Under the pieces are notes generated by a model. That model made no database searches and had not been told where the DNA came from. It was given only the letters and a program-made list of their open reading frames with translations. A DNA stretch of 15,852 nt from Prevotella sp. CAG:924 (GTDB taxonomy: Bacteria; Bacteroidota; Bacteroidia; Bacteroidales; Bacteroidaceae): NCBI GenBank assembly GCA_000431975.1, contig HF988485.1:1-15852 (forward strand), read 5' to 3'. The position numbers were made by a program, and so were the translations under genes. Below, in pieces: positions 1 through 6,570 of the stretch (its first letter is position 1; each line of letters opens with the position of its first letter).

Positions 1-203
1 ACGCTCTCGATATGGTTCTCTTTCAGATAGCCGACGACCTTGTCCAGATAGCCATATTTCTTCATCGATGTTCCACCGGAGATGACGATCATCGCCTTCT
101 TGCCCGGCATCGGCTCGGTGGCCAGTCTCTTGAGTTCGCCGCATCCGAACAACAGTTTTGTGGGAATGTACAGATTGAATATTTGCTTTGCGTTCATGTT
201 CAT
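1..203 (-). CDS. Iron-containing alcohol dehydrogenase, N-terminal part (runs off window)
   Basis: Reading the minus strand from the ATG at 203-201 gives 67 codons that stay open to the window edge. The protein begins MNMNAKQIFNLYIPTKLLFG and continues with a Gly-Cys-Gly-Glu-Leu stretch, then MIVISGGTSMKK. The early 'PTKLLFGCGEL' segment and the first nucleotide-binding strand with a Gly-Gly-Thr-Ser turn are typical of the Fe-dependent (group III) alcohol dehydrogenase family. That family reduces aldehydes or oxidises alcohols with NAD(P)H in the cytoplasm. The metal-binding His residues lie in the missing C-terminal part, so substrate and metal cannot be judged. A second ATG at 197-195 is an equally possible start. 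No Shine-Dalgarno is visible and the leader is AT-rich, as usual in Bacteroidetes. The gene is divergent from the fimbrial operon and probably unrelated to it. Confidence 0.85.
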   Translation of the reverse strand, partial: MNMNAKQIFNLYIPTKLLFGCGELKRLATEPMPGKKAMIVISGGTSMKKYGYLDKVVGYLKENHIES

Positions 204-227
204 ATTAAATTTAGAGTTTTTGGAAAA

Positions 228-253
228 CAAAAATACAGAATTGGCAGCACAAA
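228..253 (-). promoter_or_regulatory. Possible Bacteroidetes-type promoter for the alcohol dehydrogenase
   Basis: On the minus strand TATTTTTG (235-228) matches the -7 consensus TAnnTTTG of the Bacteroidetes primary sigma factor. It lies about 25 bases before the ATG. A TTTG at 253-250 could serve as the -33 element, but the 14-base gap is shorter than the usual 19-21, so the match is partial. Confidence 0.3.
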
Positions 254-281
254 TGCGGATAAATAGGCGGATGTTTTGTTT

Positions 282-301
282 TTTTAGGATAAAACCTAAA
301 A
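282..301. repeat. AT-rich palindrome
   Basis: TTTTAGG (282-288) and CCTAAAA (295-301) are perfect inverted arms around a 6-base loop. No T-run follows on either strand in the right position, so it does not look like a terminator. It could be a regulator site or chance in AT-rich DNA. Confidence 0.3.
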
Positions 302-622
302 GCCGGAGATGGATTTTGTACTGGTGTTATACCTATTTAATATAGAGATCTGTCTGGGATTGCCCTATGAACGGATGAAGGATATTGGGGATGGGATATT
401 CCGGCAATCGGGACTTGGGCCAACAGGCTGTAAGCACATCCGGAGCCTGTTGCCGCACCCCAAGGGAACAGAGATGAGGATGTACGGTAAGTCAGATTTT
501 TGCATCTGGGCTTTCCATTCGACTAATATGTCATTGAGGACTATGACACAGATTCTTGAGAGATGTATTTCTGATTCGTCTGGCGAATCCTGCAAAGGAT
601 CAGGCAGCTGCGGGTGGCGGCT

Positions 623-638
623 ATCGGATCGAACCGAT
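623..638 (-). other. tRNA T-arm-like hairpin without a tRNA body
   Basis: On the minus strand the sequence is ATCGG-TTCGATC-CCGAT if the loop and closing pair are counted generously, read directly as ATCGGTTCGATCCGAT. It is a perfect 5-bp stem around a 6-7 base loop containing GTTCGATCC, the universal T-loop pattern. AGCCGCCA follows like an acceptor strand plus discriminator. No matching 5' acceptor (GGCGGCT), D-arm or anticodon arm is present upstream, so this is not a functional tRNA. It may be a tRNA 3'-end remnant such as an old integration scar, or chance. Confidence 0.2.
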
Positions 639-688
639 GTCGTCGTATCTCTTTTCTATTGTTGCATTAAAAAATACCTGCAGGAGGG

Positions 689-718
689 TTGGAGATACAG
701 AAAATCTTGCTAACTTTG
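689..718 (+). promoter_or_regulatory. Candidate Bacteroidetes-type promoter upstream of the fimbrial operon
   Basis: TTG (689-691), a 19-base spacer, then TAACTTTG (711-718) fits the TTTG / 19-21 / TAnnTTTG consensus of the Bacteroidetes primary sigma factor, except that the base before TTG is G. Transcription would start near 725 and leave a leader of about 445 bases before the first fimbrial gene. That is long, but it would include the inverted repeat at 1032-1074. Confidence 0.4.
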
Positions 719-1031
719 TTCCTCGATGATCGGAAGGATAGTTGTTCATGATTTTTATTCTTTTTGATAATATAAGGCAGCAGCCATTTTCTCCGAAAAT
801 GCGATGGATATAGGTCTGTATGGCATAGGGCGTACGTTTTGGCTGAAAGTTTATTTACTTCGGTAACTTTATGGATTCTAGGGTCTAAGGTTTCATTTTG
901 GATATATGAACCGTTCTTTATGAGGTAAAATGCTTGAATGTTTTTCATATCGAAAAACGGGGCGAAAAAATGAAACTTGTACAAAAGCCATAAAATGGCA
1001 GAGGTGTAAAATCAGCAAAATAAAATCAATA

Positions 1032-1080
1032 CCGTTACGATTCTTTAACATTCAGAGGAGCCTAAATGTAACGGCTTTTT
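1032..1080 (+). repeat. Inverted repeat followed by a T-run: attenuator or regulator site
   Basis: CCGTTAC (1032-1038) and GTAACGG (1068-1074) are perfect inverted arms separated by 29 bases. C and six T follow immediately. A nested alternative pairing, ACATT (1048-1052) with AATGT (1065-1069), shares bases with the right arm, so the two structures exclude each other. The arm plus T-run resembles a weak intrinsic terminator within the long leader from the 689-718 promoter. It could equally be the binding site of a dimeric regulator. The spacer holds no promoter, so it does not look like an invertible promoter. Confidence 0.35.
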
Positions 1081-1082
1081 TA

Positions 1083-1090
1083 TAAATTTG
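1083..1090 (+). promoter_or_regulatory. Isolated -7-like box near the operon start
   Basis: TAAATTTG matches TAnnTTTG exactly and would give a leader of about 75 bases, a normal length. However, no TTG lies at the required distance upstream; the -33 position falls in GCCTAAA. An alternative to the promoter at 689-718, possibly needing an activator that binds the adjacent inverted repeat. Confidence 0.25.
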
Positions 1091-1170
1091 TAATTAAACC
1101 AATTAAAGTTAGCCATCTGTCAAATACTTTTAGAGAGAATAAAAATATAAAACTTAAATATTTTGGATTT

Positions 1171-1746
1171 ATGATGAAACGCATATTAAGTACGGCGCTT
1201 ATGTTATTGGCTTTCTCAGCTACGGCGATATCGCAAAATATTGCTTTGAAGACCAATGCTTTGTACTGGGCTACCACAACTCCCAATCTTGGATTGGAGG
1301 CTTCTGTGGGCAAGAAGAGTACGGTGCAGCTGTTCTACGGCTTGAATCCGTGGAAACAGTCGGGAGGCGACCAGTCCAGTTTGCGCCATTGGGTGGTGAT
1401 GCCCGAATATCGTTATTGGTTCTGCGAGAGCTTCAATGGCTGGTTCGTTGGTGCCCATCTCATGGGCGGACAGTTTAATGTCAGCAGTGTGGAGCTGCCG
1501 TTCGGCGTGTTCCCCGAGCTGAAGGACCATCGCTATGAGGGATGGTTCGCAGGAGGTGGTGTGACAGGCGGATACCAGTGGGTGATGTCGAAGCACTGGA
1601 ACTTTGAGGCATCCATCGGACTGGGATACGACTACATCAAGTACGACAAGTTCAAGTGTGGCGTATGTGGTGAGAAGGTGAAGTCCTCACACACCAACTA
1701 TTTCGGTCCCACGAAAGCCGCGCTGAGCCTTATTTACATCTTCTGA
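1171..1746 (+). CDS. DUF3575 family outer-membrane beta-barrel protein
   Basis: A 191-residue protein with a hydrophobic signal peptide (about residues 1-21, cleavage likely before Gln22-Asn23). The segment NALYWATTTPNLGLEASVGK (29-48) is the signature start of DUF3575 proteins. It is followed by alternating aromatic strands and ends in Ser-Leu-Ile-Tyr-Ile-Phe, a terminal aromatic residue as expected for an outer-membrane barrel folded by the BAM machinery. A Cys-Gly-Val-Cys pair lies in a late loop (163, 166). DUF3575 genes commonly open Bacteroidales fimbrial clusters, and this one stands 19 bases before the DUF3868 gene. Its role is not established; an outer-membrane component helping fimbrial assembly is inferred. 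Start: ATG at 1171 with a second ATG directly after it, either usable; the leader is AT-rich with no Shine-Dalgarno. Confidence 0.85.
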   Translation: MMKRILSTALMLLAFSATAISQNIALKTNALYWATTTPNLGLEASVGKKSTVQLFYGLNPWKQSGGDQSSLRHWVVMPEYRYWFCESFNGWFVGAHLMGGQFNVSSVELPFGVFPELKDHRYEGWFAGGGVTGGYQWVMSKHWNFEASIGLGYDYIKYDKFKCGVCGEKVKSSHTNYFGPTKAALSLIYIF

Positions 1747-1765
1747 TTCACAAAAACTAAAAGGT

Positions 1766-3172
1766 ATGAAAAGATTTTCGATATATTGCGCTTGTCTGCT
1801 GGCCGCACCGCTGGTGGCGCAGGCACAAGGCACAGGGCCTAAGCTCGCCGACAGAACGGTCACGGTGCAGAATATCAAGGTGGAGAACACCAACCACACC
1901 ATGGTGGTGGGGCTCGACCTGAACATGGACTCGCTCGACCTGCGGTCCAACATGCGGCTGGTGTTCACACCTATTATTACTAACAACTCCGAGGAGCGGC
2001 GGATGCCGCAGATCGTCGTCAACGGACGCAAGTCGGACATCTCCTTCCAGCGGAGAGGGCATAAGGACTTCGCCGACAATGTGGTGGTGGTGAGACGTAA
2101 GAACGACACCGAGCAGACCATCCACTACAGTGCCGTCGTGCCCTATGAGGACTGGATGAAAAACTCCAATGTCGTCGTGGCGGAGGATCTCTGCGGATGT
2201 GGAGACATACAGGACCAGAACACCGTCGAGCTGAAACGGCTGCGCACCCCCTTCATGCCCTACATGAAGCCGGCGGCAGAGGCACAGAAGACACGGCATG
2301 AGGAGGGACGCGCCTTCATCGACTTCCCCGTCGACAAGATCACGCTCTATCCCGAATACCGCAACAACCCGCGCGAGCTGGAGAAGATCGTCGGCACCAT
2401 CAATCTCGTGAAGAACGACAAGAACACGACCATCACCAATGTCCAGATCCACGGATATGCCTCGCCAGAGTCGCCCTATGAGCACAATGCCTATCTGGCA
2501 GAGAACCGTGCCAAGACGCTCAAGGACTATGTGCGCAAGCTCGTCCATCTCGACGACAAGATATTCTCTGTGGCCTCTACGCCTGAGGACTGGGAGGGAC
2601 TGCGCGAACAGGTCGTGAAGAGCAATCTCGACAACCGTGATGCTATCCTGCAGCTCATCGACGACAAGACGCTGGACATCGACGATAAGGAGTGGAAAAT
2701 CAAGAGGACCTATCCCACAGACTATCGCTTCATGCTCGACAACTGGTATCCCGCCCTGCGCCACTCCGACTATGTCGTGAGCTACACCGTACGCCCCTTC
2801 TCGGTGGAGGAGGCCAAGGAGGTGCTCCGCACCAAGCCGCAGCAGCTCTCGCTCGAGGAGATGTTCATGGTGGCACAGACCTACGAGCCGGGATCGCGCG
2901 AGTTCAATGAGGTGATGGAGACGGCCGTGCGCATGTATCCCGACGACCCGACTGCCAACATCAACGCTGCCTGTACACGCATGGAGCAAGGCGACCTTGC
3001 AGGAGCCAGGCACTATCTTGACAAGGCTGGCAACTCGCCGCAGGCGCTCCACGCCAAGGGCGTGATGGCTATGCTCGAGGGCAAAAACGAGGAGGCACGC
3101 AGACTGCTTAACCAGGCCAAGCAGGCAGGAGCGCAGGGAGTGGACAAAAACCTGCAGATACTCGACATGTAA
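1766..3172 (+). CDS. DUF3868 / OmpA-like domain protein of a fimbrial cluster
   Basis: A 468-residue protein with a type I signal peptide (MKRF... cleaved near Ala-Gln-Ala-Gln, residues 18-21). Residues about 30-125 form the DUF3868-type beta domain, followed by a Cys-Gly-Cys-Gly motif (143-146). Residues about 184-262 are OmpA-like: beta strand 'KITLYPEY', then GYASPESPYEHNAYLAENRA (230-249), matching the Gly-x-(Ala/Thr)-(Ser/Asp)...Asn...Leu-(Ser/Ala)-x-x-Arg-Ala pattern of peptidoglycan-binding domains. The C-terminal 100 residues are Ala-rich helices resembling one or two TPR units (about 395-455). Likely periplasmic, perhaps tethering the fimbrial apparatus to peptidoglycan; that role is inferred. 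G and C dominate third positions, in clear contrast to the next gene. Start: ATG preceded by AAAAGG at a suitable distance. Large antisense open frames here are shadows of this bias. Confidence 0.88.
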   Translation: MKRFSIYCACLLAAPLVAQAQGTGPKLADRTVTVQNIKVENTNHTMVVGLDLNMDSLDLRSNMRLVFTPIITNNSEERRMPQIVVNGRKSDISFQRRGHKDFADNVVVVRRKNDTEQTIHYSAVVPYEDWMKNSNVVVAEDLCGCGDIQDQNTVELKRLRTPFMPYMKPAAEAQKTRHEEGRAFIDFPVDKITLYPEYRNNPRELEKIVGTINLVKNDKNTTITNVQIHGYASPESPYEHNAYLAENRAKTLKDYVRKLVHLDDKIFSVASTPEDWEGLREQVVKSNLDNRDAILQLIDDKTLDIDDKEWKIKRTYPTDYRFMLDNWYPALRHSDYVVSYTVRPFSVEEAKEVLRTKPQQLSLEEMFMVAQTYEPGSREFNEVMETAVRMYPDDPTANINAACTRMEQGDLAGARHYLDKAGNSPQALHAKGVMAMLEGKNEEARRLLNQAKQAGAQGVDKNLQILDM

Positions 3173-3220
3173 ACATACGAAATATATAATTAACCATAAT
3201 TTTAATTAATTTACAAGACT

Positions 3221-5071
3221 ATGAACAAATTTAGATTATTACCTATTGCACTGACAGCGTTGGTGCTGGGATCGTGTTCAAGTGAGGACGTCATGGATAA
3301 TGGTGGACAGGGTCCTGTTGCGCAGGGAGAGAAGGGTTATGTCAGCTTTGCTATCAATCTGCCGACAACACCAAGCACTCGCGCAAATGACGTGTTTGAT
3401 GATGGAGCAGCGTATGAGTACAATGTAAATGATGCGACTCTGTTGATCTTTAATGGAAATAGTGAGGATGATGCTAAGTTTTATGGAGCATACAATCTTA
3501 CTTTGGGAAACGCAGAACTTGAGGGTGATGTTGACGATAATATTACAACGACTCACAAGGCCATCGCATCTTTTGTTAAGCCGAGTGGAAATGTGTATGC
3601 CTTAGTGATTGTTAACAAGGGTGATGTGCTTACAGGAAGTGAGAAGGATGGATGGCAGCTGAATGATGCTAATTTGACTTCAGGAACGACGTCCTTTAAT
3701 GATTTCAGAACAGTAGCCCAAACGCTTGGCGTGTCTAGGTTAGCTTCGACGACTGGCAAGGGTAATTTCTTTATGACTAATGCTCCGCTTTATACGCAAC
3801 CTGGCAATTCAGCAAATCCTACCATCAATGGTACTGGCAAGGCGGTCACGCTTACAGAAATACCTTCGGCTAGTATCTATCCGACGCAATCAGAAGCTGA
3901 ATCAAAGCCTGCTACAAGCATATATGTGGAAAGAGCTGTTGCCAAGGTGACGGTAAAGGCTGAGGCTGGCAAGGAATCAGGAACTGTAGGTACGGGAACT
4001 GTAGGTACGGGAACTATTTCTTATGAATTATCAGGGTGGACACTGGATATTACGAATAAGCAATCCTATATCGTCCGCAATGTGAAAGACGCTTCTTGGT
4101 GGGGATATAAGGCTGATGGATCTAATGATTACCGCTTTGTAGGTTTTGCAGAAGTGTCAAACGATGATTTATACCGCACGTATTGGGCATACGATCCCAA
4201 CTATGGTACTTATAATTCAAGTGCTTTTAATATGTTGCAAGGAACGACGCCTACATCTTTGACAGATGTAGGGGATAATGCCTATTGTCTGGAAAACACA
4301 TTTAATGTGGCCAATCAGAATCAGAACCAGACAACACGTGTGATAGTTGCTGCTACATTGAAGGGTGGAGAAGATTTCTGTATTCTGAACAACGATAAGA
4401 CCACTCTCTATTCAAAGGATAATGCTGTTAAAGCAATTAAAGAGGAATATCTGAAGAATTCAACCGTAGTTGCTGCATTGAAAAATCCTGAAACTGGTTT
4501 AAAAGATGGATCTGACAATGTTATAGGTGAGGGTGATCTCACGGTTACGTTTAGTCATGGAGAGACTGAAATGACAGAACAACAATTCTTGAATGGAGGT
4601 ACCAATGCTCTCGGCGGTGACCTGACAGTTGCAAAGATACAAATAAATGATGGAGGTGCAAGCAAATTTAAGGGAGGAAATATCCCTACAGTATTGACAC
4701 CCGGTGGAGAGGGTAATGCTGACATTATCGCTGCTGTTAATAATGGTAAGAAAGTTTCTTATTACAAAGGCGGTGTTGCTTACTATCCGGTAATGATCAG
4801 GCATTTTGATGAAGATCAGACTCCTTGGACTGCAGAAGGTAAAACCGAGTCTTATCCTGACACAGATGGTAAAGCTGAAGCAAATTGGCTTGGCCGTTAT
4901 GGCGTTCTGCGTAACAACTGGTATGAGATTAATGTTACGGGAATCAAGTCTATCGGTTCTGCCGATGTTCCTGATGTTGACGGAACCCCCGATGATCCTT
5001 TGGAGTCGTGGATCTCTGTCGAGATCAACGTCCTCTCTTGGGCTAAGCGTACTCAGAACGTAGATTTGTAA
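3221..5071 (+). CDS. FimA/Mfa1-type fimbrillin lipoprotein, probable major shaft subunit
   Basis: A 616-residue protein. A lipoprotein signal ends in Leu-Gly-Ser-Cys (lipid Cys19), followed by an acidic mature start (Ser-Ser-Glu-Asp). A Thr-Arg-Ala site at 53-55 is where FimA/Mfa1 pilins are cut by Arg-specific protease to expose the polymerisation groove. The N-terminal domain contains the fimbrillin strands 'YNVNDATLLIFNG' and 'VYALVIVNKGD'. The second domain opens with YVERAVAKVTVKAE (from about 235). The C-terminal part has 'YGVLRNNWYEINVTGI' and ends SVEINVLSWAKRTQNVDL, typical of the Mfa1 C-terminal donor strand. Position ahead of a Mfa2-type anchor and a strong hairpin directly downstream support the major-subunit role. 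The gene is visibly more AT-rich than its neighbours on both sides, suggesting allelic exchange. An in-frame 15-base tandem repeat lies at 3980-4015 and an Asn-Gln run at about 4313-4330. Confidence 0.87.
   Translation: MNKFRLLPIALTALVLGSCSSEDVMDNGGQGPVAQGEKGYVSFAINLPTTPSTRANDVFDDGAAYEYNVNDATLLIFNGNSEDDAKFYGAYNLTLGNAELEGDVDDNITTTHKAIASFVKPSGNVYALVIVNKGDVLTGSEKDGWQLNDANLTSGTTSFNDFRTVAQTLGVSRLASTTGKGNFFMTNAPLYTQPGNSANPTINGTGKAVTLTEIPSASIYPTQSEAESKPATSIYVERAVAKVTVKAEAGKESGTVGTGTVGTGTISYELSGWTLDITNKQSYIVRNVKDASWWGYKADGSNDYRFVGFAEVSNDDLYRTYWAYDPNYGTYNSSAFNMLQGTTPTSLTDVGDNAYCLENTFNVANQNQNQTTRVIVAATLKGGEDFCILNNDKTTLYSKDNAVKAIKEEYLKNSTVVAALKNPETGLKDGSDNVIGEGDLTVTFSHGETEMTEQQFLNGGTNALGGDLTVAKIQINDGGASKFKGGNIPTVLTPGGEGNADIIAAVNNGKKVSYYKGGVAYYPVMIRHFDEDQTPWTAEGKTESYPDTDGKAEANWLGRYGVLRNNWYEINVTGIKSIGSADVPDVDGTPDDPLESWISVEINVLSWAKRTQNVDL
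3980..4015 (+). repeat. 15-base in-frame tandem repeat in the major fimbrillin
   Basis: The unit GGAACTGTAGGTACG occurs at 3980-3994 and 3995-4009, with a partial third copy to 4015. It encodes Gly-Thr-Val-Gly-Thr twice, then Gly-Thr. It lies just after the conserved VERAVAKV strand, probably in a surface loop. Copy number could change without shifting the frame. Confidence 0.85.
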
Positions 5072-5437
5072 AAAATAGTTTATGATATATTGACTTAGTT
5101 TTCAATCAGTGTGCGGCCGGTTTGGGCCGGTCGCACACTATTCTTCAAAAACGAGACAGACACGCAGGCGTTAGGCCTGACAATTAAGCCCGCTCGCCTG
5201 GGGCTGAATAAACAAAGAGGCGGGGTGCTGCTGTTCCGGCACAGAGAGAGACGAACAACCGCGGCGACATGGCTGCCAATCAGAATGAGACCATACGAGG
5301 CACCTTATATATATTAAGGTAGGCCCACGAGATAATAAATGATCAGCCTCCTGCTGCAATGGCGAGCGGGGGCACCGTGCGAGGGCAGGGATGCTGCACG
5401 GATAAGACTATAGAAAAATTAACAAAAAGACATCTAT
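5072..5437 (+). other. Gene-free leader between the major fimbrillin and the anchor gene
   Basis: These 366 bases hold the strong hairpin at 5108-5139, then a moderately GC-rich stretch with no credible gene. The open frame from a GTG at 5111 begins inside the hairpin and has no recognisable product. Smaller inverted repeats occur: ACCTTA/TAAGGT (5302-5307, 5315-5320) around TATATAT, and CCGTGC/GCACGG (5375-5380, 5396-5401). The last 30 bases before the anchor ATG are A-rich. I find no TAnnTTTG box, so there is no sign of a separate promoter for the anchor gene. Confidence 0.6.
5108..5139 (+). terminator. Strong hairpin after the major pilin gene: partial terminator or mRNA 3'-end stabiliser
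   Basis: The arms AGTGTGCGGCCGG (5108-5120) and CCGGTCGCACACT (5127-5139) pair over all 13 positions, with one G-U wobble, around the loop TTTGGG. It starts 37 bases after the fimbrillin stop codon. Only a weak T-run follows (ATTCTTC), so full termination is unlikely. A partial terminator or a block to 3' exonucleases fits better and would raise major pilin over the downstream accessory subunits. Confidence 0.7.
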
Positions 5438-6541
5438 ATGCGTATGAAGTATCTTTCTATAAAGCGTCTGGCATGGCTGTGCATGGCAGCTCTGTCGGCA
5501 CCGGTGTTCACATCGTGCGACATGATGACCGAAGACAGAGAGGACTGTCCGATAGGACTGTATCTCAACTTCAAGTATGACTACAACCTTGAGCGCGCCG
5601 ACATGTTCAACGACCACGTGGGAGCCGTCGACGTCTACGTGTTCGACCAGGACGGCAAGTACGTCACCAAGCAGTCGGAGGCCAACATCGGCAGCTCGAT
5701 GCCGCTGGCCGATCCGACCTATACCATGCACATGGATCTTGATCCCGGCAAGTATCAGTTCATCGTGCTGGCCGGACAGAACACCTATGCCGAGCAGATG
5801 GAGGCCGGACGGGCCCGCTTCGTCCGCACCGAGCCGCAGAAAGGCGACGACATGAAGACGCTCGACATCCGGCTGGAGACGACACAGCAGGGCAACAATA
5901 TGCTTCTCGTCGACAACCACGGCCTGCCCCTCGACACGCTGTGGCACGGCATGGAGGTGGAGCCGGTGGAGGTGTATGCCGAGAAGCCTACCTACCACAC
6001 CATCTCGCTCATGCGCGACACCAAGAAGATCAATGTCACCCTGCGTGAGATTGACGACCCCACACAGATGGACATCAACAACTACGACCTGCGCATCACC
6101 GACCGCAACGCACACATCCTGTGGGACAACTCGCTCGACGAGACCGACTGGGTGGTGTACACGCCCCATGCCACATGGAACACCGACGACCGCACGCCGG
6201 CCTTTGATGCCAATGGCAATGAGATGGAGGAACTGGGCCATATAGGACATGCCGACTTCATGACCTCGCGCATCCTCTATCACGACGATGCGGCCGACGA
6301 CGGACGGCTGACCATCACCAACAAGGTGACGGGACAAGAGGTGGCTACCCTCAACCTGCCCGACATCCTCAGTCGCTTGCGTACCAGCGAGGATATCTAC
6401 CGCTACTCGGCACAGGAGTTTCTCGACCGTGGCTACGACTATCAGCTCGATATCTTCCTCAAGGGCGACCGGCTCGCCTACATCAACATTAGCATCAGCG
6501 TGCTGGGATGGAGCAAACGGATACAGTTTGAAGAGCTGTGA
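5438..6541 (+). CDS. Mfa2/FimB-family fimbrial anchor lipoprotein
   Basis: A 367-residue protein with a lipoprotein signal ending in Val-Phe-Thr-Ser-Cys (lipid Cys27). The mature start, 'DREDCPIGLYLNFKYDYN', followed by Ala-Asp-Met-Phe and VGAVDVYVFDQDGKYV, is the hallmark of the Mfa2/FimB (fimbrillin-associated anchor) family. 'LDPGKYQFIVLAG' is the family's next conserved strand. The protein ends 'ISISVLGWSKRIQFEEL', close to the fimbrillin's own last strand. In Porphyromonas, Mfa2 and FimB attach the fimbria to the outer membrane and limit its length; the same role is inferred here. It lacks the Thr-Arg-Ala site seen in the three pilin-like proteins, which fits a subunit that stays lipid-anchored. 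Third-position GC is high. ATG at 5438 or 5444 are both possible starts, after an A-rich leader. Confidence 0.9.
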   Translation: MRMKYLSIKRLAWLCMAALSAPVFTSCDMMTEDREDCPIGLYLNFKYDYNLERADMFNDHVGAVDVYVFDQDGKYVTKQSEANIGSSMPLADPTYTMHMDLDPGKYQFIVLAGQNTYAEQMEAGRARFVRTEPQKGDDMKTLDIRLETTQQGNNMLLVDNHGLPLDTLWHGMEVEPVEVYAEKPTYHTISLMRDTKKINVTLREIDDPTQMDINNYDLRITDRNAHILWDNSLDETDWVVYTPHATWNTDDRTPAFDANGNEMEELGHIGHADFMTSRILYHDDAADDGRLTITNKVTGQEVATLNLPDILSRLRTSEDIYRYSAQEFLDRGYDYQLDIFLKGDRLAYINISISVLGWSKRIQFEEL

Positions 6542-6570
6542 TCAATATGAATTGCTAACCTAAAAAGAAA

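Larger units (their letters stand above)
204..1170. other. Divergent intergenic region without a recognisable gene
   Basis: This stretch of about 970 bases separates the alcohol dehydrogenase from the fimbrial operon. The longest open frames (309-713 on plus; 365-595 and 667-984 on minus) give Cys/Arg/Ser-rich or low-complexity proteins with no family resemblance, no convincing start context and no periodic codon bias. I call it non-coding. It holds the small AT-rich palindrome, the T-arm-like hairpin, the promoter match and the inverted repeat listed separately. The last 90 bases before 1171 are strongly AT-rich, as expected for a 5' leader in this phylum. A decayed gene cannot be excluded by eye. 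Confidence 0.6.

Noticed and set aside
12..266. Plus-strand open frames at the left edge
   Set aside because: They are the complement of the alcohol dehydrogenase N-terminus, whose minus-strand translation is clearly recognisable.
309..713. 134-codon plus-strand open frame in the upstream intergenic region
   Set aside because: Cys/Arg/Ser-rich product with no recognisable motif, no codon bias and no leader typical of the phylum; it also overlaps equally long minus-strand frames.
667..984. 105-codon minus-strand open frame (possible small gene)
   Set aside because: No similarity recognised, basic low-complexity C-terminus, and it runs through the candidate promoter at 689-718.
861..1074. Invertible promoter between GGTAAC (862-867) and GTTAC (1034-1038)
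   Set aside because: The arms share only the 5-base core, and the segment between them has no good promoter box on either strand.
1757..3052. 431-codon open frame on the minus strand
   Set aside because: It lies wholly opposite the DUF3868/OmpA-like gene, is rich in His/Val/Leu as expected from the complement of GC-biased codons, and has no family resemblance.
5111..5317. 68-codon open frame starting at GTG after the major pilin
   Set aside because: The start lies inside the strong hairpin and the product has no recognisable features; the region is better read as non-coding leader.
5408..6337. 309-codon open frame on the minus strand
   Set aside because: Antisense shadow of the anchor gene, with His/Val-rich low-complexity protein and no start signal.
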